A DNA stretch of 64,000 nucleotides. Origin: Gammaproteobacteria bacterium (GTDB lineage: Bacteria > Pseudomonadota > Gammaproteobacteria > Xanthomonadales > Xanthomonadaceae). This document shows, one piece after another, positions 41,601-55,943 of this stretch. How positions within the stretch are numbered: the first letter of the stretch is position 1; the number at the start of each line of letters is the position of its first letter. The notes beneath the pieces were generated by a model. It saw only the letters and a program-made list of their open reading frames with translations. It was not told the DNA's origin and made no database searches. A program made the translations under genes and the position numbers. The stretch covers positions 1 to 64,000 of the forward strand of contig JANXRY010000049.1 in the NCBI GenBank assembly GCA_025356635.1, read 5' to 3'.

Positions 41601-41660
41601 ACCTTGTTGTTCCTGCCAGCGCTCTATGCCGCCTGGTTCCGGTTGCCGGCGCCGGACTGA
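38604..41660 (+). CDS. RND efflux transporter permease (AcrB-family)
   Basis: 1018 aa; LGLLVDDAIIAVEMMAVKMEQG, DPPFTFKIMVVRTLWPGATAEEV, and repeated permease domains. Confidence 0.96.
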   Translation: MTNFNLSAWSLRNRGLVLYAMLVLAIAGVFSYLHLGQSEDPPFTFKIMVVRTLWPGATAEEVAEQVTDRVEKKLMETGKYEFIRSYSRPGESLVMFVAKDSLFSQYLPDLFYQIRKKTTDIKPTLPEGVIGPFFNDEFGDVYGNIYALTGEGFDYATMKDYAERLELELHRVPDVNKVDLIGLQDEKIWIELSNTKLATLGIPLTTVQEAIDAQNAVTPTSFFETGSDRIQLRVSGAFKSVEEIRNFPIRASGRSFRLGDVAEIKRGFTDPAAPRMRFLGENAIGIGVSMRPGGNIVELGAALDEEFKQVQSRLPVGMKLERVSNQPAAVKRSVAEFIRSLGEAVLIVLAVSFFSLGRRAGTVVALSIPLVLAMTFAAMYYFDIGLHKISLGALVLSLGLLVDDAIIAVEMMAVKMEQGFDRMRAASFAYTSTAFPMLTGTLITAAGFLPIATAQSGTGEYTRSIFQVVTIALLLSWIAAVVFIPYLGDKLLPDPPPLAANGEHHDVYNGKFYRRFRRWVEWCVGHRWTVITVTVAAFVLSLVMFRFVPQQFFPDSTRLELMVDMELAEGSSLDATEAAVKRLETLLKTRKELENYVVYAGTGSPRFYLPLDQKLPQANFAQFVLLAKDIKSREHLRRWLIERFDKDFPDVQARVARLENGPPVGFPIQFRVSGEHIEQVLALARQVADKVRANPNVANVNLDWDEPSKVVRIEIDQERARALGVSSESVAQFLRGSLSGSHVSTYREGNELIEILLRGPLDERKRLTLLGSLAVPTANGRSVPLSQIGTLAYGYENGIIWHRNRLPTVTVRADVYGSVTPPSVTAAILPTLVSIRAALPAGYLLETGGTVEDSGRGSQSVAAGVPLFLFVVVTLLMIQLRSFRRTFMVLLTAPLGMIGVTLFLLVFRVPFGFVAMLGTIALSGMIMRNSVILVDQIDQDIAAGHSPIQAVVDATVRRFRPIVLTALAAVLAMVPLSRSVFFGPMAVAIMGGLIVATALTLLFLPALYAAWFRLPAPD

Positions 41661-41793
41661 CCGATTTGGCTTAACCAGAATTCGCCGCCGGGTCGTTGTT
41701 GTTCAGGCTCCCACCCCCTGCCTTTGGCAATGATCCGGTGCGCGATGCTTGATTGCTCGCATCGCCGTGCCCGACGTGCTGAAATAGCGCGTT

Positions 41794-45049
<3,256 letters not shown>

Positions 45050-45105
45050 GTTGCATCCCTGTCGAACCGTGAGGTTTGTCCTGGTCCCATTGCCTGGAGT
45101 GTTTG

Positions 45106-47838
45106 ATGACACTGCGTCTAGCCTTGTACTGCAGCGCCATGGCGTTGTCCTTCGCTTTGGCCACGCCAGCCCGTGCCCAGGAGGTGCCGGTTGAAAAATT
45201 CGTCCTTGCCAATGGCATGACCGTTATCCTGAATGTCGATCACCGCCTGCCGGTGGCGACGATCAACATCTGGTACCGGGTCGGCAGCAAGGACGAGCCG
45301 CTGCAGCGAAGCGGCTTTGCCCATCTGTTCGAACATCTGATGTTCATGGGCACACTGCGAGTGCCGAACGGCGATTTTGACCGCCTGATGGAAGCCGGCG
45401 GCGGCGCGAACAATGCCACGACCAGCTCCGATCGGACCGATTACTACTCCTCCGGACCGGCCGCTTTGTTGCCGACACTGCTTTGGCTGGACGCTGACCG
45501 CCTGGAGGATCTGGCACGGGCCATGGATGCCGGCAAGGTTGACCTGCAGCGCGAGGTGGTGCTGAACGAATTGCGCCAGAGTTACGAAAACCGGCCCTAC
45601 GGTCGCGCCAATCTCGCCATCCAGTACCTGCTCTATCCGCCCGAACACCCGTACCATTTCCCGGCGATCGGCACAGAAGCGGACTTGAAGGCCGCCAATG
45701 TCACCGACGTGAAGGATTTCTTTGCCACCTACTACACCCCGAACAATGCCAGCCTGGTAGTGGCAGGCGATTTCGATCCGGTGCAGATCAAGGCGCTGGT
45801 CGCAAAACTTTTTGGAACACTGCCACGCGGTGTGGCGCCGCCACGGCGCCCGGTACCACCGGTGAAGCTCGACGGGGTCCGGCGTGGCGTCATGTACGAC
45901 AAGGTGCAGCTGCCGCAGATTTCATTCGCCTATATGGCACCGAAAGCATTCGGGCCGGGCGATGCCGAATCCGATCTTCTGGCCGCAGTGCTCGCCGACG
46001 GCAAGAGCAGCCGGCTGTACAAGCGACTGGTGATCGACGAGCCGCTGGCCGCCTCGGTGGCCGCATACAACGAAAGCGGCTATTTGGGCGCGGTGTTCCG
46101 CATCGACGTCCAGGCGCGTGCGGGTGCCGATCTGGACCGGGTCGAGGCGGTGGTTGACGAAGAACTTGCGCGGATCTTGAAAAGCGGCCCGACGGAAGTC
46201 GAGTTGGCACAGCGTCGCGCGGCGATCGAACTGTCGAGGCTGTCGGAATTGCAGCAAGTGGAAAGAAAAGCCTACGCATTGAATCAGTATGAATTCTATT
46301 GGGGCGAACCGAATTCGTTTCGCCGGGATCTCGATCGATATCGGACCGCTACCGTGGCCGGTGTCCTGGCCAATGCCCGAAAGGTGATCACCCAGGACGC
46401 GCGTGTCATCTATCGCGTCTTGCCCGAACAACCCAATCGCGAATCAGGGCCGCGCGATGTCCGGCCTGCCGACGGGGTGCAAACCGTCTTCGTGCCGCCA
46501 GCGCCAGAACGGTTCACTTTGACCAACGGCATGCCAGTCGAACTGTGGCAGACCAGCACACTGCCGCTGACATCGGTAAGCATCGTGTTCCAGCCGGGCG
46601 GACCGTTGGTCTCAGATGCCCGCAACGCTGGCCTCGCTTCGCTGACCGCCGATATGCTCGACGAGGGTGCGGGCGATCTGGATACCTTGCAGTTCAGCGA
46701 TGCTGTCGCCGCCATCGGCGGTCAGTTCAGCACGACAGCGGGGCGCGAATCGCTGGAAGCCAAACTGACGGTGCTGTCGAGCCATTTTGCCGAAGGCGCG
46801 GGCCTGTTGGCGGATGCTGTGCGGGTGCCAAGAATGCAGGCGGAGGATTACGAACGGTTGAAGCGGCTGGCGCTCGATCAGATCAGCCAGTCCGATGAAA
46901 ATCCTGACGAAGTAGCCAGGCGTGTTGTGCAACGTACCTTGTTCGGTGCCGAGCATCCGTACGCATGGACCAGTTACGGCACCCGCGAGAGCGTCGGTGC
47001 GATCACGCTCGCTACCGTCAAGGCGGCCCAGGCGCAATGGCTGCGCCCTGACCTTGCCACCGTGCTGGTAGCGGGAAATCTGTCGGCGACGGAAGCCAGG
47101 GCAGCGCTGGAAAAAGCATTCGGAACCTGGACAGCCAACGGCACCAGGGTGGTGCCGGCGCCAGCGCCTGCACACTACGCAACGACCTCCGGCGGCGGAC
47201 TGCGCGTCTATCTGGTCAACCGCCCCGATGCGTCGCAGACGAGTGTGCGGTTTGCTGCGCCGTCGCCCCGGTTCGATGATCCGTCGCGCGTCCGGCTCGG
47301 CATGCTGGGCACGATCCTTGGCGGCAGTTTCACCTCCCGCCTCAATCAGAATCTTCGTGAACAGCATGGCTATACCTATGGTGCCAGTGCGCAATTTTCG
47401 CTCGGGAAAACCCTGGGAACCTTCAAGGCTTCGGCCAACGTCGCCACCAGGAACACCGGCGTGGCGCTACAGCAATTCCTGGCCGAGTTCGCGCGCTTCA
47501 GCGGTGGCGACGTCAGTGAAGCGGAGGCCGGCAAGGCCCGTGAATCGACAAGGATCGATGCTGTCCAGACGTTCTCAGCCAACAGCAGCGTCGTGGCTGT
47601 CGCCACGGAGTTGCTCGGCAACGGTGCGTCGTTCGAAACGCTTGGCGATGATCTTGCTGTGCTTGCCAAGCAGGATCTCGCATCGCTGAACGCCAGCGCG
47701 AGAACGGCAATCGCCCTTGATCACGGCGTGTTGGTGTTGGTCGGCGACAAGGCAGCGATTCTGCCGCAGTTGCAAGGCCTGGGCTTGCCAGCGCCGATTG
47801 AAGTCGATGCCTGGGGGGCGATCATTGCCCCCCGATGA
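45106..47838 (+). CDS. M16 family zinc metallopeptidase (fused N and C domains)
   Basis: HXXEH in GFAHLFEHLMFMGTLRVPNGDFD; second M16 domain in the C-terminal half; signal peptide at MTLRLALYCSAMALSFALATPARA. Confidence 0.95.
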   Translation: MTLRLALYCSAMALSFALATPARAQEVPVEKFVLANGMTVILNVDHRLPVATINIWYRVGSKDEPLQRSGFAHLFEHLMFMGTLRVPNGDFDRLMEAGGGANNATTSSDRTDYYSSGPAALLPTLLWLDADRLEDLARAMDAGKVDLQREVVLNELRQSYENRPYGRANLAIQYLLYPPEHPYHFPAIGTEADLKAANVTDVKDFFATYYTPNNASLVVAGDFDPVQIKALVAKLFGTLPRGVAPPRRPVPPVKLDGVRRGVMYDKVQLPQISFAYMAPKAFGPGDAESDLLAAVLADGKSSRLYKRLVIDEPLAASVAAYNESGYLGAVFRIDVQARAGADLDRVEAVVDEELARILKSGPTEVELAQRRAAIELSRLSELQQVERKAYALNQYEFYWGEPNSFRRDLDRYRTATVAGVLANARKVITQDARVIYRVLPEQPNRESGPRDVRPADGVQTVFVPPAPERFTLTNGMPVELWQTSTLPLTSVSIVFQPGGPLVSDARNAGLASLTADMLDEGAGDLDTLQFSDAVAAIGGQFSTTAGRESLEAKLTVLSSHFAEGAGLLADAVRVPRMQAEDYERLKRLALDQISQSDENPDEVARRVVQRTLFGAEHPYAWTSYGTRESVGAITLATVKAAQAQWLRPDLATVLVAGNLSATEARAALEKAFGTWTANGTRVVPAPAPAHYATTSGGGLRVYLVNRPDASQTSVRFAAPSPRFDDPSRVRLGMLGTILGGSFTSRLNQNLREQHGYTYGASAQFSLGKTLGTFKASANVATRNTGVALQQFLAEFARFSGGDVSEAEAGKARESTRIDAVQTFSANSSVVAVATELLGNGASFETLGDDLAVLAKQDLASLNASARTAIALDHGVLVLVGDKAAILPQLQGLGLPAPIEVDAWGAIIAPR

Positions 47839-47880
47839 CGGGCGCATGTGGCTGCAGCAATCTGTTGAATCGCTGCTGCG

Positions 47881-48855
47881 CTAACTGCGCGGCCGATCAC
47901 GTTGCTCGATGTCCGGGCCCGAGACCTGCTCCGAGAGCAGGCATTTCAGGACGATGGCGCGTACGGCGTTGACCAGCGGGATACCGTTCCGCAGCACCAG
48001 CGGTTCAAATCTCGCCAGGTTTTTTTCGAAGTCCCCGCGCAGCTGGCTGTAATCCAACCAGCCCGCGTGGGCTTCACCATATTTGGCCCAGAGGGCATGC
48101 CAGAGCCGGATGAACTGGGTCACCAGTTGCGCGAAAGCGTCCATCTCCGCGCCCGGGACGCCTTCCTCGATCAGGAAGACCAAGTGGTCGCGGATTTCCC
48201 AGGGCGTCATGACTAGGGGCAGGTTGCTGGTTTCGAAGTCGGGTAATGCCGCTGGGCCGGCCAAAGGCTGGAACCGCTCCGCTTGCCATTGGGGCGAACT
48301 GCGATCATAGGGGCGCGCGCGACGCAGCAACTGCCAGAAGCCGTTGCCGCCGACCGTGTCGGCGACCAGGTGGATACGCGGCCGGTCGGCATCGTTGAGC
48401 ACGCGGTGCAGCCGCCAGGTATCGAAGATCCAGCACTCGCCAGCGGCCATGTGGATGTCGGCGTCGCCACAGTAGAAACGCACCGATGGCTGGGTCACGA
48501 TGGGCACGTGGACGCGCATATGCTCGCGCCAGTAATAATTCACGTCGACATGCGGCGTGACTTCCGCCTGCCCCGAGAGCCGCATCAGTCGCGAACGCCC
48601 CCAGACAGCTCCGATAGCATGCAGCGTCTGCAGCAGGTAAGGGCAACGGAGCAGATAGGGAGTTGGTCGCATCGGGCCGCGCACCGCGTCGCTGGCTGGA
48701 TCGCCATCGACGCTGACCAGCGCCAGCGCATCATTGCCCGGATAGCCCAGTGGGTGCGGCCGCCAGGCGGATTCGCCCAATGCCTCGATCTCGGATGCCA
48801 GGACTGTTGCGTCGAATGACACTGGCAACTGCAGGAAGGGGATGTCCAGTTTCAC
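47881..48855 (-). CDS. Aspartyl/asparaginyl beta-hydroxylase-type 2OG-Fe(II) oxygenase domain protein
   Basis: TPHVDVNYYWREHMRVHVPIVTQPSVRFYCGDADIHMAAGECWIFDTWRLHRVLN (HxD...H). Confidence 0.78.
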   Translation of the reverse strand: MKLDIPFLQLPVSFDATVLASEIEALGESAWRPHPLGYPGNDALALVSVDGDPASDAVRGPMRPTPYLLRCPYLLQTLHAIGAVWGRSRLMRLSGQAEVTPHVDVNYYWREHMRVHVPIVTQPSVRFYCGDADIHMAAGECWIFDTWRLHRVLNDADRPRIHLVADTVGGNGFWQLLRRARPYDRSSPQWQAERFQPLAGPAALPDFETSNLPLVMTPWEIRDHLVFLIEEGVPGAEMDAFAQLVTQFIRLWHALWAKYGEAHAGWLDYSQLRGDFEKNLARFEPLVLRNGIPLVNAVRAIVLKCLLSEQVSGPDIEQRDRPRS

Positions 48856-48909
48856 GCGAACGCTCCAGGCGGATCAGGCCGTAGGTCCGCATTCTATCCG
48901 GGCGAGGGC

Positions 48910-49458
48910 CTAGAAGCGCGGCTTGTCCGGCGTGGCGTTGTAGCGCTCAACGCAGTCCAGGATTTCCTGGCGCGCTGATTCGACGCCCTGCCAGCCATCG
49001 AGCTTGACCCACTTGCCTTTCTCAAGGTCCTTGTAGTGCTCGAAGAAATGGCCGATCCGGTCCAGCCAGTGCGTCGAGACCTGGCCGATGTCCTGGATGT
49101 GCGAGTAGCCGGAGAAGACTTTGTCGATCGGCACTGCCACCAGCTTGGTGTCTTCGCCGGCCTCGTCGACCATCTTCAGCATGCCGACCGGGCGGCAGCG
49201 GATCACCGAGCCGGGCAGCAGGGGTAGGGGTAGGATCACCAGTACGTCGACTGGGTCGCCATCGCCACACAGGGTGTGCGGGATGTAGCCGTAGTTACAG
49301 GGATAGCGCATCGGGGTGGACAGGATCCGGTCGACGAAAATGGCTCCCGTGGCCTTGTCGACCTCGTACTTGACCGGCTCGGCATCCTTGGGGATCTCGA
49401 TGATGACGTTGATTTCGTCCGGCACGTCGCGGCCGGTCGGGACGAATTCGAGGGGCAT
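48910..49458 (-). CDS. ppa: Inorganic pyrophosphatase (family I)
   Basis: [60 protein letters not shown]. Confidence 0.97.
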   Translation of the reverse strand: MPLEFVPTGRDVPDEINVIIEIPKDAEPVKYEVDKATGAIFVDRILSTPMRYPCNYGYIPHTLCGDGDPVDVLVILPLPLLPGSVIRCRPVGMLKMVDEAGEDTKLVAVPIDKVFSGYSHIQDIGQVSTHWLDRIGHFFEHYKDLEKGKWVKLDGWQGVESARQEILDCVERYNATPDKPRF

Positions 49459-49603
49459 GACTGGGGGCCTAAAATCGGTCCGCGATCATAGCCCAGCCCG
49501 GTCGAGCTATCACTCGATCACCGTTTTTGCCGGACAGCTCTGCCAATAGACTGCAAACCGCGCTAAATTCGTCATTGCACCGCCCCTTCCCACAGAACCA
49601 GCC

Positions 49604-49978
49604 ATGCCCACGCCGCCCACCTACGAGCCCGAACCGCTGACCCAGTTGCTCGAGCTTGACGTCGAGCAGCCGGGCCTGATGAATGAGTTGATCCGGATTT
49701 TCGTTGCTGATGCCCCCAAGCAGTTGCAGTTCATCGAGGTCGGTCTGCGCGAACGCAATCCGGAGCGCGTTCGTCAGGCGGCGCATTTCCTGCGCTCGGG
49801 TTCGCTCGCCCTGGGCTTGAAGCAGGTGGCGGCTGCGGCGCATGCGGTCGAACGAATGGACATCAGTTCCATCACGCCGGAAGCAGCGCAAGCTGCTGGG
49901 GAACACCTGCGCGAGCACGTCCACCACGTGCTCCTGTATCTGCTGGGACAGCTCAAGCGCAACCAGGACGCCATGTGA
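49604..49978 (+). CDS. Hpt (histidine phosphotransfer) domain protein
   Basis: RQAAHFLRSGSLALGLKQVAAAAHAVERMD, resembling the Hpt H-x-L-K-G-S phosphorylation helix. Confidence 0.75.
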   Translation: MPTPPTYEPEPLTQLLELDVEQPGLMNELIRIFVADAPKQLQFIEVGLRERNPERVRQAAHFLRSGSLALGLKQVAAAAHAVERMDISSITPEAAQAAGEHLREHVHHVLLYLLGQLKRNQDAM

Positions 49979-49987
49979 TGTGACAAA

Positions 49988-50013
49988 AAAACCCCGCCGA
50001 AGCGGGGTTTTCT
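49988..50013. terminator. Bidirectional Rho-independent terminator between convergent Hpt gene and hppA
   Basis: aaaaccccgc-cgaa-gcggggtttt followed by ctttt on +, and an A-rich left flank giving a U tract on -. Confidence 0.9.
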
Positions 50014-50033
50014 TTTCTGCGGAACCGTTGCGA

Positions 50034-52067
<2,034 letters not shown>

Positions 52068-52085
52068 GCCGAATTCCCCAAAGAA

Positions 52086-52112
52086 ATCAAAAAGAAGCGG
52101 CCATCGGCCGCT
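52086..52112 (-). terminator. Terminator/attenuator-like hairpin in hppA leader region
   Basis: Minus strand reads AGCGGCC-GAT-GGCCGCT-TCTTTTT, 18 nt upstream of the hppA start. Confidence 0.55.
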
Positions 52113-52196
52113 GCAGCTGCACAGTATCGCAAAGGCAGGCCCTTGAAGCCAGCAAGAGGGTGTCACCGAGCAAGCGGTAGCCCGTGCGAGCAAGGC

Positions 52197-52613
52197 TCAG
52201 GGAGTGGGCACGACCGACGGAATTTCGTTCAACGAGGCCCGCTGCGACTCGAATTCGCGGGCATTCGATGTCACCAGGCTGGGCTTGGTCCTGAGCAGGT
52301 TCCCGCCGGAAACGCCTCGTACGTAGTAGCTGCCGCCGGCCTGGATATCGAGGCCGTAGAGTTGCTCGGCTTTGGGGTCGGCCAGCAGGTATTGCCGGCC
52401 AGCCGGCAATCGCAGCACCGTATAGGCGCCGGACTTGAGCTTCGCCAGCGTCTGGTTCTGGTAGGTCAGCGAATAGGCGCCACCGCTGTCGTCGGGTGTG
52501 CGGAAAACATAGACGGAGCCGTAGTCCGTGGCCCGGTCATCGGCTGACTGCGCGCCTGTAAGCGCAGGCAAGACCAGCAGCAGGATGGCGAATGCGGTGA
52601 GCAGCGGCTTCAT
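52197..52613 (-). CDS. Secreted hypothetical protein (DUF2846-like)
   Basis: MKPLLTAFAILLLVLPALTGAQS signal peptide; YGSVYVFRTPDDSGGAYSLTYQNQTLAKLKSGAYTVLRLPAGRQ. Confidence 0.55.
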   Translation of the reverse strand: MKPLLTAFAILLLVLPALTGAQSADDRATDYGSVYVFRTPDDSGGAYSLTYQNQTLAKLKSGAYTVLRLPAGRQYLLADPKAEQLYGLDIQAGGSYYVRGVSGGNLLRTKPSLVTSNAREFESQRASLNEIPSVVPTP

Positions 52614-52674
52614 GGTGGCGGAGTATGACAGAGCCATTTCGCGCTGGCGTTCAGCTTGAGGAATACCGCTGCCG

Positions 52675-54057
52675 CTAGGGCCGGCGGCAATCGTCAGGCT
52701 GGCCCGGGGCATCGCGCCAGGGCTCGGGCAGCAACATCAGGTTATTGATGGCTTGCGTGTTCGTGGGCGCGCGGGAAAGCGCGCATCGGTAAGCCGCCGC
52801 TGCGCCGGCCAGATCGCCGGCCTGCTGTCGGGCGTAGCCAAAGTTCACCCAGGGCCGCGCCTTGCCCGGCGAGGACCGCACCGTGGCACTCCAAAGCGCC
52901 ACCTCGCTGCGATAGTCCTCGTTGCGCCGGATCGTGGCCACGGACAGCGTCGTGGCCAGGACGACGACCAGCACCGCTTGCACGCGGGTCGAACGCAGCC
53001 TAGCGATCGCCATTCCCGCGATCAATGCGGGGCCGATCATTGCCAGGTACAGGTGCCGGTCATTGGCCAGGTCCAGCCGCGGCAAGAACGAATTGCACGG
53101 CAACAATTGCAACCAATACCAGCCGATGCCGAAGGTGAGCCAGGGCCAGCGACGACGACCCCACCATGCCAGGACAGCGACTGCGATCAGTGCCGTCCAC
53201 GTAGCCAACGCGGCAGCGCTGATAGCGGCAGGAATCGTGAGATCCGGATCGATATTGACGTCGAGACCGAGCAACGGGTGCAGCACCAGATAAGCATGCG
53301 CCGTGGTTTGCCCCAGCCATTGTTCGAAGGGCGCGCGCGCGCCGACAGATGCAGCGAAGAAATGGCGATAGCCCGGGATGGCAATGGCAATGACGACTGC
53401 CGCGATCAAGACAACGATGTGCAGATAGATCGAGTTGAGCGCGGTGCGCCAGCCCTGCCCCGAACAGAGCGCCAGCCAGAGCATGGCCAGTGGCAGGATC
53501 GCGGCGGTTTCGCGCGTGGCCAGCGCCAAGGCGAACAGGAGTGGCGACGCGGCCCGTTGCCAGCCGCGTTCGCTGGCAGTTTCCTGCGCCCAAAGCGAGG
53601 CCAGGAAGAACGTCGTCATCAGCGAGATCGAACGCCCACTGATGTAGGTCACTGCCTCGGTGGCGGCCGGATGCAATGCGAACAACAGCGCAGTGATGAA
53701 CGCAGCGCGTCGTGAGTCGGCCAGCATTGGCGCGAGAGATGCCAGCCAATGCCGGACCACGCACCAGACCAGCAGGGTGTTGAGCACGTGCAGCAGGATA
53801 TTTACCGCATGGAATCCCAATGGCGCGGAGGAGGTCGACCAGTTCAGGGCAAAACTGAGCTTGAGCAGTGGCCGAATTCCCAGCGGAGCATGCCACCACG
53901 CGGCGAGGCCATGCGTCGCCGGGCGCTCGACGATCTGCCACCAATCGTCGTACTGGAATGGCCCCGGCAACGCATTCGCGTAGGCAAGCAACACGGCGGC
54001 GAGCAACAGCGCCATCGCGGCGAGGTCGCGGCGTGGCCGCGATTCGATGACGCTCAC
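52675..54057 (-). CDS. Polytopic membrane protein with C-terminal TPR (TMTC/O-mannosyltransferase-like)
   Basis: GTG start overlapping the upstream stop (GTGA). YDDWWQIVERPATHGLAAWW-type N-terminus, many TM segments, and TPR-like AGDLAGAAAAYRCALSRAPTNTQAINNLM. Confidence 0.72.
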   Translation of the reverse strand: MSVIESRPRRDLAAMALLLAAVLLAYANALPGPFQYDDWWQIVERPATHGLAAWWHAPLGIRPLLKLSFALNWSTSSAPLGFHAVNILLHVLNTLLVWCVVRHWLASLAPMLADSRRAAFITALLFALHPAATEAVTYISGRSISLMTTFFLASLWAQETASERGWQRAASPLLFALALATRETAAILPLAMLWLALCSGQGWRTALNSIYLHIVVLIAAVVIAIAIPGYRHFFAASVGARAPFEQWLGQTTAHAYLVLHPLLGLDVNIDPDLTIPAAISAAALATWTALIAVAVLAWWGRRRWPWLTFGIGWYWLQLLPCNSFLPRLDLANDRHLYLAMIGPALIAGMAIARLRSTRVQAVLVVVLATTLSVATIRRNEDYRSEVALWSATVRSSPGKARPWVNFGYARQQAGDLAGAAAAYRCALSRAPTNTQAINNLMLLPEPWRDAPGQPDDCRRP

Positions 54058-54872
54058 GGCGGCGGGCGTCGGCTGCGATCGAAGGCCAGTTCCAGCAGGC
54101 CGGCGCTGTCCCACCAGCGGTCGGGTGCATGCAGCAATACCGCCAGTACCTGCACGCCATCGCGGTCGGCCACGGCGACCAGGCAGCGCCCCGCTCCCTG
54201 CGTGTAACCGGTTTTCAGGCCGCGCACTCCCTTCACCCGGCCAAGCAGGTTGTTGCTGCTGCGCATGGTGTGCTCGCGTCCGTCCAAGCTCTTGAAACGA
54301 TAGTCGGCACGCGTCGCCGCAGCCAGGATTTCCGGGTGCGTCATCGCCGCTCGGGCCAGCCGCGCGAGATCGCGGGCGCTGCTGTACTGGTCGCGATCAT
54401 CGTGGCCGCAAGCGTCGGTGAAATGAGTGTTGGCCAGTTGCAACTCGGCAGCGCGGGCGTTCATTTTCCGCACGAACGCGGTTTGGTCGCCGCCCTGCCA
54501 ATCCGCCAGGGCGCGGCATGCGTCGTTGGCAGAATGCACCAGCATGGCGGTGAATAAATCCCGGGCGAAAATCCGCTCGCCATGCTTGAGGCCCAGCCGC
54601 GTGCCGGTTTCCGTGGCGGCGGTGGCGCTTACCGTGACGACGTCATCGAGATGCGACTGTTCGACAACCAGCAGCGCGGTCATCAACTTGGTCAGGCTCG
54701 CCATCGGCAAGCGCGTGTCTGCGTGGCCGGCCCAAACCGGTTGGCCGTCGATTTCCAGCCAATACGCGCGGGCGATGTCGGGGTAGGCGTCGACAGGGGC
54801 GGCCGCATTCGCCGCCCCCGAGACCAGCAGCAACCACGCGCAAACGACCGCTTGCCAGCGCGAGCGATGCAT
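54054..54872 (-). CDS. D-alanyl-D-alanine carboxypeptidase / endopeptidase (peptidase S11)
   Basis: SxxK (PMASLTKLMTALLVVE), SxN (VHSANDACRAL) and KTG (GLKTGYTQGAGRCLV). Confidence 0.93.
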   Translation of the reverse strand: MHRSRWQAVVCAWLLLVSGAANAAAPVDAYPDIARAYWLEIDGQPVWAGHADTRLPMASLTKLMTALLVVEQSHLDDVVTVSATAATETGTRLGLKHGERIFARDLFTAMLVHSANDACRALADWQGGDQTAFVRKMNARAAELQLANTHFTDACGHDDRDQYSSARDLARLARAAMTHPEILAAATRADYRFKSLDGREHTMRSSNNLLGRVKGVRGLKTGYTQGAGRCLVAVADRDGVQVLAVLLHAPDRWWDSAGLLELAFDRSRRPPP

Positions 54873-54885
54873 CGATCTTGCTAGG

Positions 54886-55869
54886 TCAGCGATTGCCGTT
54901 GCGCTGCTGCAGGCGATGCGCGGCATATTTATTGCAGAACTCGCCGAAGCCGCTGACACCAGACGAGGTGAAGGACCGCGCCACGCAGTTGGCTGCCGCC
55001 AGCTGCTGGGCGCGTACGGCGCAGTGGTCGAGCAGGAAATCGGCGTTGCGGTTCGGGTCTGCCTTGGCGCAGGAACTGGCCACCATGGACGGGCACAGCG
55101 CACCGATGAATTCGTAGTCGCCGCTGGCCTGCGCCTTGGGGCAAGCTTTCGCCAGCACGGCATCGCGACCCATGCCGCAGGTCTTGTAGGATTCCCAGGG
55201 TCCGCCGGTGGTCAGGCCCGACTGGCGCATGCTGGCGTCGGTGGCGTCGAGGTTGCGAATGACTTTCAGATCGTTCGACAGCGGCAGGATCTTGCCGCAA
55301 TAGACCGGTTTCTTCGCTGCGCAGAGGGCGCCGTTTGCGAACGAGGCACCCGATAGCGCCAGCACGTCGGCCGGCTGCGCAAGGATTTGATCGCAGGACT
55401 TGGCGACCATCGCCTGGCCTTGGGCTTGCGGCGATTCGGTAGCGTAGTTGCAATCACCGATGCGCTTGCCGTCGAAGTTCATAAGCATCTGCTGGCCTTG
55501 GACATCGACGGTGATCTTGCCGCGATAGCCGTCGCTACCGAGCATTTCGAATTCGCCGGTGCCGGTCATCGCCTCCCGCCCGGTGCAGACCATGCGGAAA
55601 CTCGACCGGGTGCCGATGATCTTGTAGTCGAGCACCTGGCAGTTGTCCTGGTGCGGCACCATGGCCTGGCCGCTGCCGTTCTTCGGGCCGCAGACTTCAC
55701 TGGTGCGGGCGGGCATGGCGAAGGGCATGCCGACCATTTCCATCTTGGTCGTGACCCGGTAACGATTGCCCGTGCCTTGCTGGGCGAAACCTGGCGATGC
55801 CGCCAGCAGCAATATGACGAGCCAGAACCTGCGGCGTGTGGAGGATTGGTCGGCGGGGTTCCGGGTCAT
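54886..55869 (-). CDS. DUF3617-like secreted protein with Cys-rich C-terminal extension
   Basis: Signal peptide; YRVTTKMEMVGMPFAMPARTSEVCGPKN...GTGEFEMLGSDGYRGKITVD resembles DUF3617. About 170 aa Cys-rich tail. Confidence 0.7.
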   Translation of the reverse strand: MTRNPADQSSTRRRFWLVILLLAASPGFAQQGTGNRYRVTTKMEMVGMPFAMPARTSEVCGPKNGSGQAMVPHQDNCQVLDYKIIGTRSSFRMVCTGREAMTGTGEFEMLGSDGYRGKITVDVQGQQMLMNFDGKRIGDCNYATESPQAQGQAMVAKSCDQILAQPADVLALSGASFANGALCAAKKPVYCGKILPLSNDLKVIRNLDATDASMRQSGLTTGGPWESYKTCGMGRDAVLAKACPKAQASGDYEFIGALCPSMVASSCAKADPNRNADFLLDHCAVRAQQLAAANCVARSFTSSGVSGFGEFCNKYAAHRLQQRNGNR

Positions 55870-55943
55870 GATCTGCTCCTGATCGTGGGGGTTAGATTTA
55901 TTTTTCGGTGAACGGCGGTTCGCTTTACAGGCGGTCAGCGTCC

